Source: Rhizobacter sp.
GTDB taxonomy: Bacteria > Pseudomonadota > Gammaproteobacteria > Burkholderiales > Burkholderiaceae_C
Assembly (NCBI GenBank): GCA_025350965.1
Contig: JANXWV010000082.1
Location: 1 to 57,403, forward strand
DNA length: 57,403 bases
Direction of reading: 5' to 3'
Part shown: positions 25,608 through 34,932 of the stretch, in pieces
Layout of the letters: every line of letters starts with the position of its first letter
Numbering within the stretch: the stretch's first letter is position 1
Notes under the pieces: model-generated
What the model was told of the DNA's origin: nothing
What the model saw: the letters and a program-made list of their open reading frames with translations, nothing else
Databases searched by the model: none
Program-made: the position numbers and the translations under genes

Positions 25608-26627
25608 TCAACGCCGTGGTGGTGGAGCGACCAGAAACTCGAACGTCGCCTGGCGCGTTTGCGGCGAATTCAGGATGCCGAGGTGCGTGGTGCCCAGGAT
25701 CGGGTCATAGGCGCCCTGCCCCACCAGGTCGAGCTGGCGTGCGCCCTTGATGACGGCGCTGCGCGAGAAGTCGGTGGGTTGGCCGAACGAGTCTTCGGCG
25801 GGCACCGGGGCGATGAAGCCGTCTTGCACCGGGAAGTACACGAAGCTCTTGTCGGCGTTGCGGATCACGAGCGTGCGCGGGGTGTCGCGGTCATCGTCGT
25901 GACCACGGCCATGGCCGCCGTCACGATCGCGCTCACCGTTCAACAGCTTCAGGAAGCGCGTGTTCGGCGAGCCCAGTTCAACGCACACCTCGCTCGCCGG
26001 CGTGAAGCCGCCGAAGGCCGCGCCCTGGAAGTAGTTGGCCGCGTTCGGCGAGCAGTTGATGATGCCGCCGTTCGGCCCGTCGATCGCAACGAAGCGGCGC
26101 ACCAGCCGGCCCGAGTCGTCTTGCCGCATCCACTCGCGCGCCAGTGTCACGCCCAGACTGTGGGCCACGATGTCGACCTCTTTCGCGCCGGTGAACGCCA
26201 GCACGGCCAGCACGAAGCGGCGCAGGTCGGGCACGTTGGCGGCATTGGTGTGGGCGATGCTGGAGCGGCGCGTCTGGTTGCCGGTCAGGTCACACTGGTC
26301 GCCCTGGTAGCCCAGACCCCACAGCTCGCTGGTGGCATAGCCACTGTCGGCTAGGTACTGTGCCATCGCCTGCATGCGGCCGAAGCGGTTGCAGGCGGTG
26401 GGGAACGGTGTGTCGTTGTTGCCGTGCAGGAAGATCACCGGCGTGCGCACCACCACGCCCGCCGCGCCGAAGCCGATCACCGGCTTGCCGAGCGAGGCGT
26501 CTTCGATCGCCGGGAAGCCCGGAGGAAAGGTCTCGCCGACCGTGCCGGCCGCATGCGCTGCGGTGGCCATGGTCAGGGCACAGGTGGCCAGTGTCAGCGT
26601 CGTGCGCCGAATCCAGTTCGTCGTCAT
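25608..26627 (-). CDS. Secreted PhaZ7-like polyester depolymerase/lipase
   Basis: A 339-residue exported alpha/beta hydrolase with a signal peptide ending near TAAHAA. The oxyanion motif is TPVIFLHGNND, the nucleophile Ser157 is in VDIVAHSLGV, and a late His lies in ILGTTHLGIL. The stretch from TPVIFLHGN to VDIVAHS closely parallels PhaZ7 of Paucimonas lemoignei (TPVIFIHGN..., VDIVAHSMGV), which attacks amorphous poly(3-hydroxybutyrate). Class I.2-type lipases are related. Four or more Cys may form disulfides. An odd charged insert (ERDRDGGHGRGHDDDRD) sits before the last third. It lies downstream of an alpha/beta hydrolase and a Liv-type importer, suggesting it releases their substrate. Polymer specificity is inferred. 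Confidence 0.8.
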   Translation of the reverse strand: MTTNWIRRTTLTLATCALTMATAAHAAGTVGETFPPGFPAIEDASLGKPVIGFGAAGVVVRTPVIFLHGNNDTPFPTACNRFGRMQAMAQYLADSGYATSELWGLGYQGDQCDLTGNQTRRSSIAHTNAANVPDLRRFVLAVLAFTGAKEVDIVAHSLGVTLAREWMRQDDSGRLVRRFVAIDGPNGGIINCSPNAANYFQGAAFGGFTPASEVCVELGSPNTRFLKLLNGERDRDGGHGRGHDDDRDTPRTLVIRNADKSFVYFPVQDGFIAPVPAEDSFGQPTDFSRSAVIKGARQLDLVGQGAYDPILGTTHLGILNSPQTRQATFEFLVAPPPRR

Positions 26628-26697
26628 GGTCGTCTCCTCGGTGGGTCGTTTTGAACGGCGGCCGCTCAGGCCGCCAGGGCGTTGTGAAGGCGGCCCG

Positions 26698-27549
26698 TCA
26701 GGCCACCAGAAAGCGCTCGACCAGTGCGAACTGCTCGGGCGTGTTCAGGGCCGGCGCGTGGCCGCAGCCCTTGACCTCGACCACCACCGCGCGCGGGCCG
26801 CGCACGCGCATCTGGTCGGCCACCTCCGGCAGCAACAGGTCGGAGGTCTCGCCGCGCAGGGCGAGCACGGGGATGTTGATGCGGTCCCATTCCGGCCAGC
26901 GCGCGTAGTCGTCTTCGTGGTGGCTGAACTGCATCACCATCTTGGGGTCGTAGTGCGGCGTGACGCGGCCATCGGGCAGGCGGCGTGTCGAGGTTTCGGT
27001 CAGGCGCCGCCACTGCGCATCGGTCAAGCGGCCATACGGCTTGTAGACGGTGCGGAAGTACTGCTCCAGCTCGCTCACGGTGGCGAACGACTCGGGGCTG
27101 CCGGCATAGCCGCGAATGCGTGCGATGGCGGCCGGCGCGATTTGCGGGCCGTTGTCGTTCAGCACGAGCCGGCGGATGCGCCCGCGCAACGCGCCTGCGG
27201 CCGCGACCATGCCGATGGCGCCGCCCATCGACGTGCCCAGCCAGTGAAACCGCTGCAGCCCGAGCTGGTCGACCAGGCTCACCGCGAGCCGCTCGTAGAA
27301 CGCGAGGCAGTACTCGCGCTCGGGCTCGGGGCTCCACTGGCTCAGGCCGCGGCCGAGGGTGTCGGGGCAGATCACGCGGAAGCGCTGCGCGAGGTGCGCG
27401 GCCACGTCGTCCATGTCGCGGCAGGTGCGGGCCAGGCCGTGCCAGGCGACCACCACCTCGCTGTGCTGCGCGCCCCACTCGGTGTAGTGGATCTCGCGGC
27501 CTTCGCACGTGAGGTAGTTCGACGTGAAACCTTGCGGCGTGGTGCTCAT
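26698..27549 (-). CDS. Cytosolic alpha/beta hydrolase
   Basis: A 283-residue esterase/hydrolase of the alpha/beta fold: oxyanion motif VVAWHGLART, nucleophile Ser107 in WLGTSMGG, acid in ALRGETSDLL, and His in GCGHAPALNTPEQ. No signal peptide. The ATG at 27549 overlaps the stop of the livM-type permease as ATGA, so it is translationally coupled to a high-affinity importer. The best reading is that it hydrolyses the imported compound, for example an ester or a hydroxyacid dimer. The exact substrate is not known. Confidence 0.88.
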   Translation of the reverse strand: MSTTPQGFTSNYLTCEGREIHYTEWGAQHSEVVVAWHGLARTCRDMDDVAAHLAQRFRVICPDTLGRGLSQWSPEPEREYCLAFYERLAVSLVDQLGLQRFHWLGTSMGGAIGMVAAAGALRGRIRRLVLNDNGPQIAPAAIARIRGYAGSPESFATVSELEQYFRTVYKPYGRLTDAQWRRLTETSTRRLPDGRVTPHYDPKMVMQFSHHEDDYARWPEWDRINIPVLALRGETSDLLLPEVADQMRVRGPRAVVVEVKGCGHAPALNTPEQFALVERFLVA

Positions 27550-28652
27550 GGCGCTGCGCCCCGCATCGCACGCAGGCGGCCCACCACGCCGGCAGGGAAG
27601 TGGTAGACCGACAGCACGAACAGGATGCCCAGCCACAGCAGCCAGCGGTCGGGCGAGATGAGTTGTTGCAGCACGGGCACACCCTCGACGGCCGACTCTA
27701 GTTGCCATGACGCCAACTTCATCAGGTCTTGCAAGTAGCTCTGCGCCAGCACGAACAGCGCGCTGCCGACGACCGCGCCGTACACCGTGCCCATGCCGCC
27801 GATCACGACGATGAGCAGCACGTCGAGCATGATCTCGAACGACAGCGTGGTGTCGGGGCCGTTGTAGCGCAGCCAGAGTGCCAGCAGGCAGCCGGCGAGC
27901 GTGGCGAACAGGGCCGACAGCACGCTCGCCAGCGTTCGGTACACCACCGTGCGGTAGCCGATGGCTTCGGCGCGGAAGTCGTTCTCGCGAATCGCCTGCA
28001 GCACGCGGCCGAACGGCGAGTTGACGATACGCAGCATCACGAGCACGAGCGCTGCGGCGGCGAAGAACAGCAGGTAGTAGGTGAGGAAGCGGCCGTCGAT
28101 GCTGGCGCCGAGCACCGCTTCTTCAACGTACTTTGTTCCTGGCTGCAACGCCTCGGGCACCTTGAAGGTCAGGCCGTCTTCACCACCCGTCAGGTCCGAC
28201 AGCTGCGAGCCCAGGCTCAGGAAGGCCGAGGCCACGGCGAGCGTGATCATCGCGAAGAAGATCGCCTTCACGCGCAGGCTCGCCAGGCCGATCAGCACCG
28301 ACAGCAGCAGCGACGCGAGCAGCGCGAGCGCCATGCCCGTGAGCACTGCCCCCCAGGTCGGCCCGATGCGCGTGCACGCGATGGCCACGCCGTAGGCACC
28401 GATGCCGAAGAACATGGTGTGCGCGAAGCTCACGATGCCGGTGTAGCCGAGCAACAGGTCGAAGCTCGCCACCAGCACGATGAACACGATCACCTTCGCC
28501 GCCACGTTCAGCGCCTTCGTGCCCGGGAACAGGAAGGGCGTGAACGCCAGGCCGAGCACGATGGCGGCCAGCAGCAGCGCCAGCCACCGGTTGCGCGGCA
28601 GGTCATGGGAGAGGAGGCGGTTGAGCATTTGGGTTGGATTCAATTCATTCAC
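27546..28652 (-). CDS. livM: Liv-type ABC transporter permease (LivM)
   Basis: Inner-membrane permease of the branched-chain amino acid/amide ABC family. It is 368 residues from the GTG at 28652, with about nine or ten hydrophobic helices and the cytoplasmic coupling motif SPFGRVLQAIRENDFRAEAIGY. The GTG start is preferred because it overlaps the livH stop (GTGA), like all the other joints in this operon. The ATG at 28628 would remove eight residues. It works with LivH, the two ATPases and the binding protein encoded upstream. Confidence 0.9.
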   Translation of the reverse strand: MNELNPTQMLNRLLSHDLPRNRWLALLLAAIVLGLAFTPFLFPGTKALNVAAKVIVFIVLVASFDLLLGYTGIVSFAHTMFFGIGAYGVAIACTRIGPTWGAVLTGMALALLASLLLSVLIGLASLRVKAIFFAMITLAVASAFLSLGSQLSDLTGGEDGLTFKVPEALQPGTKYVEEAVLGASIDGRFLTYYLLFFAAAALVLVMLRIVNSPFGRVLQAIRENDFRAEAIGYRTVVYRTLASVLSALFATLAGCLLALWLRYNGPDTTLSFEIMLDVLLIVVIGGMGTVYGAVVGSALFVLAQSYLQDLMKLASWQLESAVEGVPVLQQLISPDRWLLWLGILFVLSVYHFPAGVVGRLRAMRGAAP

Positions 28653-29686
28653 CGGTTCGCCACCGGGTAGAGCCCCTGCGGCCGCCACAGCAGCACCAGC
28701 ACCATCAGGCCGATGTTCGAGAACATGGCAACCTTCGGTGCCACGAAGCCGGTGTAGTTGGCGAGCAGGCCGATCAGCAGCGCACCGATCAGGCAGCCCA
28801 TGGTCGAGCCGAGGCCGCCGACGATGATGACGATGAAGATCAACACGTTCACGTGCGAGCCGATCTGCGGCAGCACGCCGTGCTGGTACACGCCCCACAG
28901 CGCACCGCCCAGGCCCGCCAGCGCCGAACCGGCGACGAACACGCCGACGAACAGGCGCCGGATGCGGTAGCCCAGGGCCTCGACCATCTCGCGGTCTTGC
29001 ACGCCGGCGCGGATCAACAGGCCGAGCTTGGTGCGGTTGAGCGTGAACAGCATCAGCGCCAGCACGCCGAGCCCCACGAGCGTGGCGAAGATGCGGTACT
29101 TCTCGAACGCCGCCATGTCGGTGCCGGCCGCGAACGTGACCACGCCGCGCAGCGCCTCGGGCATTTCGATGGTGATGGGCGTGGTGCCCCAGATCACCTT
29201 GATCAGCTCCTCGCCGATGATCATGCCGCCCATCGTGATGAGGATCTGCTTCAGGTGCTGGCCGTACACCGGCCGCACCAGCACGCGCTCGAAAGCCCAG
29301 CCCACGGCGGCGGCCAGGCTCATGGCCACCAACATCGTCACGAACAGCGGCACGAGGTTGCGCCAGAGCTCGGGGCTCGTCGTCCAGCCGCTCATCACGG
29401 CGAACACGCTGGTCGCCAGGTAGGCACCGAGCGCGATGAACACACCGTGGCCGAAGTTCAGCACGTCCATCAAACCGAAGACGAGCGTCAGGCCCGAGGC
29501 GATGATGAAGATGATCATGCCCATCGCCAGGCCCGCCAGCGTGAGCGTGAGCCAGGTGCTGGTCGAGCCGACGAGCGGCCAGCCGGCGAGCATCAAGCCC
29601 AGCACCAGGGCCACCGGCTTCCAGTCGAAGCTCGCCATTGGGACGGCGGCAGCGGCGGCCGGCGCGGTGAGTGCGGTCGTGGTCAT
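28649..29686 (-). CDS. livH: Liv-type ABC transporter permease (LivH)
   Basis: A 345-residue inner-membrane permease, the second channel subunit of the importer. Family motifs include SGLTLVFGLMDVLNFGHG (the conserved inner-membrane start), the long periplasmic segment around WGTTPITIEM, LLIRAGVQDREMVEALGYRI (the coupling loop) and GGLGSTMGCLIGALLIGLL. It has an N-terminal extension of Ala/Thr before the first helix. It overlaps livF upstream and livM downstream by four bases each. Confidence 0.92.
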   Translation of the reverse strand: MTTTALTAPAAAAAVPMASFDWKPVALVLGLMLAGWPLVGSTSTWLTLTLAGLAMGMIIFIIASGLTLVFGLMDVLNFGHGVFIALGAYLATSVFAVMSGWTTSPELWRNLVPLFVTMLVAMSLAAAVGWAFERVLVRPVYGQHLKQILITMGGMIIGEELIKVIWGTTPITIEMPEALRGVVTFAAGTDMAAFEKYRIFATLVGLGVLALMLFTLNRTKLGLLIRAGVQDREMVEALGYRIRRLFVGVFVAGSALAGLGGALWGVYQHGVLPQIGSHVNVLIFIVIIVGGLGSTMGCLIGALLIGLLANYTGFVAPKVAMFSNIGLMVLVLLWRPQGLYPVANR

Positions 29687-30432
29687 GCGTGCGCCCCGAG
29701 CGAGAGGCCGAGCAAGCGCTGCTGCAGCCCTTCATCGCCGGCCAGCTCGGCCATGGCGCCGCTGTGCACGACAACGCCGTCGTCCATCACCGCCACGTGA
29801 TCGCCGAGCGCACGCGCCACGCTGAAGTTCTGCTCGACGAGCAGCACGGTCGTCTGCGTCTGCTTCAGCTCGCGCAGGGCAGTGATCAGGTTCTGCACGA
29901 TGGCCGGCGCCAGGCCCTTGCTCGGCTCGTCGATCAGCAGCGCTCGCTGCGGCTCGACCATGGCGCGCGCAATGGCGAGCATCTGCTTCTGGCCGCCCGA
30001 GAGCTTGCCGGCGGGGTAGAGCCAGAACTTCTGCAACGCCGGGAACAGACCGAAGAGCCATTCGAGCCGCTGTGCATCCATTTGCCCCACCGTGCGGGCC
30101 TGGCGGGCCGCGAGCAGCAGGTTCTCGCGCACCGTGAGATCACCGAAGATGCCCATGTTCTCGGGCACGTAGGCAATGCCGAGGCGGGCGATGTCGGGGG
30201 TGGTGAGCCGGCCCGCCTTGCCGCCAATGGCCGCGCCGTCGAATTCAACTGCGCCTTGCGACGCCGCCCACAAGCCCATGATCGTTCGGAGCAGCGTCGT
30301 CTTGCCCGCCCCGTTGCGCCCGAGCAGCATCGTCACCTGGCCTGCCGGCACGTCGAGGTCCACGCCATGAAGGATGTGATAGGCCCCGATGTGCGTGTGC
30401 ACGCCGCGCAGCCTGAGCAGAGGGGCGTTCAT
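29683..30432 (-). CDS. livF: Liv-type ABC transporter ATPase (LivF)
   Basis: A 249-residue ATP-binding subunit. Walker A is LLGRNGAGKTTLLRTIMG, the signature is LSGGQKQMLAIARA, Walker B is ALLIDEPSKGLAP, and the switch His is replaced by Gln/Asn in LLVEQNFSVA as usual for LivF. The ATG at 30432 overlaps the livG stop. It pairs with LivG to drive uptake. Confidence 0.93.
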   Translation of the reverse strand: MNAPLLRLRGVHTHIGAYHILHGVDLDVPAGQVTMLLGRNGAGKTTLLRTIMGLWAASQGAVEFDGAAIGGKAGRLTTPDIARLGIAYVPENMGIFGDLTVRENLLLAARQARTVGQMDAQRLEWLFGLFPALQKFWLYPAGKLSGGQKQMLAIARAMVEPQRALLIDEPSKGLAPAIVQNLITALRELKQTQTTVLLVEQNFSVARALGDHVAVMDDGVVVHSGAMAELAGDEGLQQRLLGLSLGAHA

Positions 30433-31181
30433 GCGGCCTCCGCGACGACGCCCAGATACGCCTGCTGCACCACGGGTGACGCGATCACCGCTGCCGGTTC
30501 GCCGTCGGCCACCAGTTGGCCGTTGTGCAGCACGATGATGCGGTCGGCCAGTTCGCGGACCACGTCCATCTTGTGCTCGACGAGCAGGATGGTCTTGCCC
30601 GGCTCGCGCTTCAGGGCGCGGATCAGGTCGAGGATCACGGGCACGTCGTCCACGCTCATGCCGGCGGTCGGCTCGTCGAACATGTAGACGCTGGGCTCGA
30701 GCGCCATCAGCATCGCGACCTCGAGCTTGCGCTGGTCGCCGTGGGGCAGGCTGCTGGCGGTTGCGCCGGCGCGGTCGGCGAGGTTGACCTTGTCGACCAG
30801 TTCCATCGCGCGGGCCAGCGTGGCGCGCAGGTCGAGCCACACCGACCACAGGTTCAGGCCCTGCCGGCGGCGTGCCTGCACGGCCAGGCGCACGTTCTCG
30901 AGCACCGACAGGTTCGGAAACAGCTGCGTGAGCTGGAACGCCCGGCCGAGGCCGGCGTGCGTGCGTGCCGATGCGGCGTGCTTCGAGATGTCCACGCCGC
31001 CGAGCCACACCGAGCCTTCGCTCGCGCGCAGCTGGCCCGAGATCAGGTTGAAGTACGTCGTCTTGCCCGCGCCGTTCGGCCCGACGATGGCGGTGAGCGT
31101 GCCGGGCTGGAACGCGCAGCTGACGTGATCGACGGCGACGTGGCCGCCGAAGCGGATGGTGAGGTTCTTGGTTTCAAGCAT
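30429..31181 (-). CDS. livG: Liv-type ABC transporter ATPase (LivG)
   Basis: A 250-residue ATP-binding subunit with Walker A VGPNGAGKTTYFNLISG, Walker B VYMFDEPTAGMS and the H-switch in LLVEHKMDVV. The signature region reads LPHGDQRKLEVAMLMA, so the usual L-S-x-G-x-x is weakened to LPHGDQR. This variant is common in LivG. It lies 82 bp after the binding-protein gene and starts the overlapping GFHM run. Confidence 0.93.
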   Translation of the reverse strand: MLETKNLTIRFGGHVAVDHVSCAFQPGTLTAIVGPNGAGKTTYFNLISGQLRASEGSVWLGGVDISKHAASARTHAGLGRAFQLTQLFPNLSVLENVRLAVQARRRQGLNLWSVWLDLRATLARAMELVDKVNLADRAGATASSLPHGDQRKLEVAMLMALEPSVYMFDEPTAGMSVDDVPVILDLIRALKREPGKTILLVEHKMDVVRELADRIIVLHNGQLVADGEPAAVIASPVVQQAYLGVVAEAA

Positions 31182-31263
31182 GGGATTACCGCCCCGGCGG
31201 GTTGAGCGGCGTACCTTCGGCGCTCGAACCCGACGAGTCAGGACGGCACCGAAGGTGTCCGGC

Positions 31264-32466
31264 CTAACGCGCCTTGTTTCGGATCGGCACGTCCATCTCT
31301 TCAGGCTTGATCTCGCGCACCAGCTCCGGCACGCCCCAGGCGAAGGCCGGGTCGACCTTGATCTTGAAGTGGTACATGCTCTGCAGCGCCTGGTGGTCCT
31401 CCTTGCGGAAGGTCATCTTGCCCTTGGGCGACTCGAAGCTCATGCCTTCCATGGTCTTGATGAGCTTGTCGGTGTTCGTGTCGCCCGCCGTCTTCTTCAG
31501 CGCTTCGACGAGTGCGATGCCAGCCGCCATGCCGCCGGCGGTGAAGAAGTCGGGCGGGGTCTTGTACTTGGTGTAGTGGTTCGCGACGAGCCACTCGTTC
31601 ACCGGGTTCTTCGGGATGCCGAAGTAGTAGTAGGTCGAGCCTTCCATGCCCGGAAATTGTTTGTATGAAACCATCGCGGGCATGATGTTGCCGCCGGTCA
31701 CGATCTCGATGTTGTAGCGCTTCAGGTCGAGGTCGGCGATCTTGAACGGGTTGCCGCCGCCACCGGCCCAGATGATCCAGATCACCTTGCGGCCCGGCTG
31801 GTCCTTGAGCTTGTCGATGATGCGCTGGGCCCCTGCGGTGAAGTCGGTCGTGTTGGTCGGCAGGTACTCTTCGTGGACGATCTTGGCCTTCTTGATCGCG
31901 TCCTTGAACGCCTTCACGCCGTCGCGGCCGAAAGCGTAGTCCTGCGCGAGTGTCGCGATGCTGGTGCCGGCCTTGTCTTGCGCCACCGCGTTGCTGATGG
32001 CGTCTTGCGAGCTGTTGCGGCCGGTGCGGAAGATGTACTTGTTCCACTTCTCGCCGGTGATCGAATCGGCCACTGCGGGCTCGACCAGCAAGATCTTCTT
32101 GTACTCCTCGGCCACCGGCAGCAGCGCGAGCGCCACGCCCGACGAACTGGGGCCGACCGCGATGTCGGCCTTGTCGTCGCCATAGGCGGCGGCGAGCAGG
32201 CTCTTGCCCACGTCGGGCTTGCCCTGGTCGTCTTTCTCGATCACGGTGATCTTCTTGCCGGCAACCGTCATCGTGCCGCCGGTGGCGTAGTCGAGGCCGA
32301 GCATCAGGCCGGTCTGGGTCTGCTTGCCATAGGCTTCGAGCGGGCCCGACTTGCTGTAGACGTGGGCGATGCGGATCTCGCCCTTGCCCTGCGCGAACGC
32401 CGTGAGTGGCAGCGCAGCGGCAGCGGCCACAAGGGCGGCGCGCGTCATTACTCGGTGGAAGGTCAT
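31264..32466 (-). CDS. Periplasmic substrate-binding protein of the Liv-type importer
   Basis: A 400-residue periplasmic binding protein of the Leu/Ile/Val-amide class (Peripla_BP_6 type). The signal peptide ends near LTAFAQ, followed by IRIAHVYSKSGPLEAYGKQT, VIEKDDQGKPDVGKSLL and the hinge/ligand region YAFGRDGVKAFKDAIKKA. A GGAGA ribosome site precedes the ATG at 32466. It heads the operon SBP-livG-livF-livH-livM-hydrolase. The ligand is unknown. Association with two esterases favours an ester, hydroxyacid or amide over a simple branched-chain amino acid, but this is inference. Confidence 0.9.
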   Translation of the reverse strand: MTFHRVMTRAALVAAAAALPLTAFAQGKGEIRIAHVYSKSGPLEAYGKQTQTGLMLGLDYATGGTMTVAGKKITVIEKDDQGKPDVGKSLLAAAYGDDKADIAVGPSSSGVALALLPVAEEYKKILLVEPAVADSITGEKWNKYIFRTGRNSSQDAISNAVAQDKAGTSIATLAQDYAFGRDGVKAFKDAIKKAKIVHEEYLPTNTTDFTAGAQRIIDKLKDQPGRKVIWIIWAGGGGNPFKIADLDLKRYNIEIVTGGNIMPAMVSYKQFPGMEGSTYYYFGIPKNPVNEWLVANHYTKYKTPPDFFTAGGMAAGIALVEALKKTAGDTNTDKLIKTMEGMSFESPKGKMTFRKEDHQALQSMYHFKIKVDPAFAWGVPELVREIKPEEMDVPIRNKAR

Positions 32467-32646
32467 GGGTCGGTCTCCGGTGCGTGAAGGGTCGAGTGCC
32501 GCAAGCGATGTGCCCGATGCGTGCCGCCTAGGGCAAACACCGAGCGCTGCCCGGGCAGTGCAACGCGTGGGGTCGACGCGACCGGCCGGAACGGCCCGTG
32601 CAGCACGGCCACACTGCCTGAGTGACAGACACTGTCCGCACTCCGA

Positions 32647-34932
32647 TCACAACTTGAACTCCAGCTTCATCTGAAAGTTGAGATACGTCGGCGCCGTGGT
32701 CGTCGATGTCTCGCGCACGGTGGCCGTGTCGATGCTGCTGGCGGTGATGTAGTCGCGCGGGCCGATGTTGCTGGCGGTCAGCCGCAACTGTGCGCTCGGG
32801 TTGAACACCCACAGCGCGTAGGCATCGAACTGCGCCTTGCGGCCCTGGAACGCCAACTGCTCGTCGCTGATGCGCGTGTTGTAGGCCGGCGTCCAGTTCA
32901 GGTTGCCGCCCAGCGTGAGCGGCAGGCCGGGCAGGCGGTAGTCGAGGCCGAGGTTGGCGGTGTAGTCGGGCTGCTGGTCGAGCCGGTTGTCGGGCCCGGG
33001 CACGCCTTGCACGCGCGAGCGGAAGAAGCTCAGGTTCGTGCGCACGTCGAGCTTCGGCGCGTCGGCCATCACCTCGCTCAGGCGGAACTTGGCTTCGAGC
33101 TCGATGCCCTGCGTGATCGCGTCGCCCACGTTCTGCATCCGCGCCACATAGCGCGGCTGGCCGGGTGACCACGTCACCGTTTCCAGCGACGTCACGCTGC
33201 GCATGAAGTTCGTGATGCTGCGGTGGAACACGTTGGCGCTGACCAGGCCGCCTGCGCCCAGGTAGTGCTCGTAGGCCACGTCCAGCCCGCTGGCAAGTTC
33301 GGGCCGCAGGTTCGGGTTGCCGGCGCGGTCGGCCTGCGTCGGCGTGTTCGGCCCCGGCGCCGGGTAGCGGGTGTTGATGCTCGGGCGGGCGATCAGGTTC
33401 TGCAATGTCGGCGAGCGGTAGCTCCGCGTCAGGCTGAACCGAACCTGGTCGCGGCTTTCGGGCTCGGGGCGCCACACGGCGTGGGCCAGCGGCGTCCACA
33501 CGCTGCTGGTGTTGTTGGTGGCGGGGTTGTTCGCGTCACCGCTGCTGCGCGTCGTGATGCCCTCCCAGCGCAGTCCGGCGTGCGCGGCCCATTGGGGCGT
33601 GAGCGTCCATTCGTCTTGCGCGAACGCGGCGATGCGGGTGCTCGCTGCGCTGAAGTTGCCACTCAGGTCGGCCTGCAGCGGCGTGGGCGTTTGCACGGTG
33701 GTCGGGTCTTCGGTGCGGCGGTTGGCTTCCACCTCGGCGCCGGTCACGAGGTTGTGGCCACCGGCCAGCAGCTGGCGGTAGGTGCCGGCAACGAGCAGGT
33801 TGTTGTCGACGTTGTCGGCGGTCTCGGCGAGCGTGCGGGTGACGGCGCCGGCGGTCGTCTCGGTTCGCAGGCTCGTGCCGGTGTACTTTCCCTGGCCGAG
33901 ACCGGCTTTCCACTCCAGGCGCGCGCCATCGGCGAGGCGTTGGTTCCACTGGCCGTTCAAGCGCGCCAGCGTGAAGGTGCCTTCGCTGCGGCTCACGCTG
34001 TGGTCGTAAGGCGCGGGCGTGGCGCCCACGGTCTGCGTGAGCACGCCCGTGCGGTCGGTCGTGCCGGTGCTGTAGATGAGCAAGGGCATCACCGTCACCG
34101 TGTTGGCGCCGCCTTCGTCGCGCCACTGCAGCCGGCCGCTGGCGTGCAGGCCTTGGCGTTTCTCGCGCACGGTGCCTTCGTCGCGCTGGTTGAGCGTCGC
34201 GGCGCCGCTGGTCAGGTCCTGGTCGACGGTGCTCGTGGTGCTGCTGGCATCGCGGTCTTGCCCGAACGCCGAGAGCACGTAGTTGTAGGTGAACGCCCCG
34301 ACCGCGTCATTGCGCGTCCAGCTCACGTTGGGTTGCAAGCGGCCGTTCTCGGCGGCGGCCGTGAGGCGCAGTTCGTTGATGTGCTTGACGAAGCCTTCGC
34401 GCGTGACGATGTTGATCGTGCCCGCGATGGCGCGGGCGCCCGTCTCGGCCGTGGGCGCGCGCAGGATCTCGATGCGTTCGACCTGCTCGGGCGTGAGAGA
34501 GTCGAGCGAGAAGCCCGGCGGGATGCGCTGCCCGTCGAGCTGAATCTGCGTGTAGCCGTTGCCAAGGCCGCGCATGCGGATGTTGCCGCCGCGCCCGGGC
34601 CGGCCCTGCATCGTGACGCCGGGCAGGCGCTTGAGCACGTCGCCGAGGTTGCTGTCGCCGTAGCGCTCGATCTCTTCGCGGCCGATCACGATCTTGGCGG
34701 CGGTGGACTCGCGCCGCTCCTGCGTGTCGTCGGTGCGTGCGCCGGTGATCTCGACGCGCTTGAGCTGCGTGGCGGGCGCGGCTTTCGTGGTTGACCCGGC
34801 CGGGGCGGCCGGGGCGGCTTGCGACGCGGCCGCGGCGGGTGGCGCCGCGGTCTGAGCCGCGGTTTGAGCATGAGTCGGGGCATGCAGGCCCAAGGCGATC
34901 AACGCGCCCGTGGGCAGGAAACGAAACATCAT
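32647..34932 (-). CDS. TonB-dependent outer-membrane receptor (third)
   Basis: A 761-residue receptor with a signal peptide (LIALGLHAPTHAQ) and an Ala/Pro-rich stretch, then a TonB-box-like LKRVEITGARTDD. The plug contains VLKRLPGVTMQGRPGRGGNI, GLGNGYTQIQLDGQRIPPGF and RAPTAETGARAIAGTINIVT, and the barrel ends NFQMKLEFKL. The first of two ATGs (34932) overlaps the stop of the sigma-54 activator gene. This coupling of a receptor to a cytoplasmic enhancer-binding protein in one message is unusual. The ligand is unknown; the plug resembles siderophore and polymer-type receptors. Confidence 0.9.
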   Translation of the reverse strand: MMFRFLPTGALIALGLHAPTHAQTAAQTAAPPAAAASQAAPAAPAGSTTKAAPATQLKRVEITGARTDDTQERRESTAAKIVIGREEIERYGDSNLGDVLKRLPGVTMQGRPGRGGNIRMRGLGNGYTQIQLDGQRIPPGFSLDSLTPEQVERIEILRAPTAETGARAIAGTINIVTREGFVKHINELRLTAAAENGRLQPNVSWTRNDAVGAFTYNYVLSAFGQDRDASSTTSTVDQDLTSGAATLNQRDEGTVREKRQGLHASGRLQWRDEGGANTVTVMPLLIYSTGTTDRTGVLTQTVGATPAPYDHSVSRSEGTFTLARLNGQWNQRLADGARLEWKAGLGQGKYTGTSLRTETTAGAVTRTLAETADNVDNNLLVAGTYRQLLAGGHNLVTGAEVEANRRTEDPTTVQTPTPLQADLSGNFSAASTRIAAFAQDEWTLTPQWAAHAGLRWEGITTRSSGDANNPATNNTSSVWTPLAHAVWRPEPESRDQVRFSLTRSYRSPTLQNLIARPSINTRYPAPGPNTPTQADRAGNPNLRPELASGLDVAYEHYLGAGGLVSANVFHRSITNFMRSVTSLETVTWSPGQPRYVARMQNVGDAITQGIELEAKFRLSEVMADAPKLDVRTNLSFFRSRVQGVPGPDNRLDQQPDYTANLGLDYRLPGLPLTLGGNLNWTPAYNTRISDEQLAFQGRKAQFDAYALWVFNPSAQLRLTASNIGPRDYITASSIDTATVRETSTTTAPTYLNFQMKLEFKL

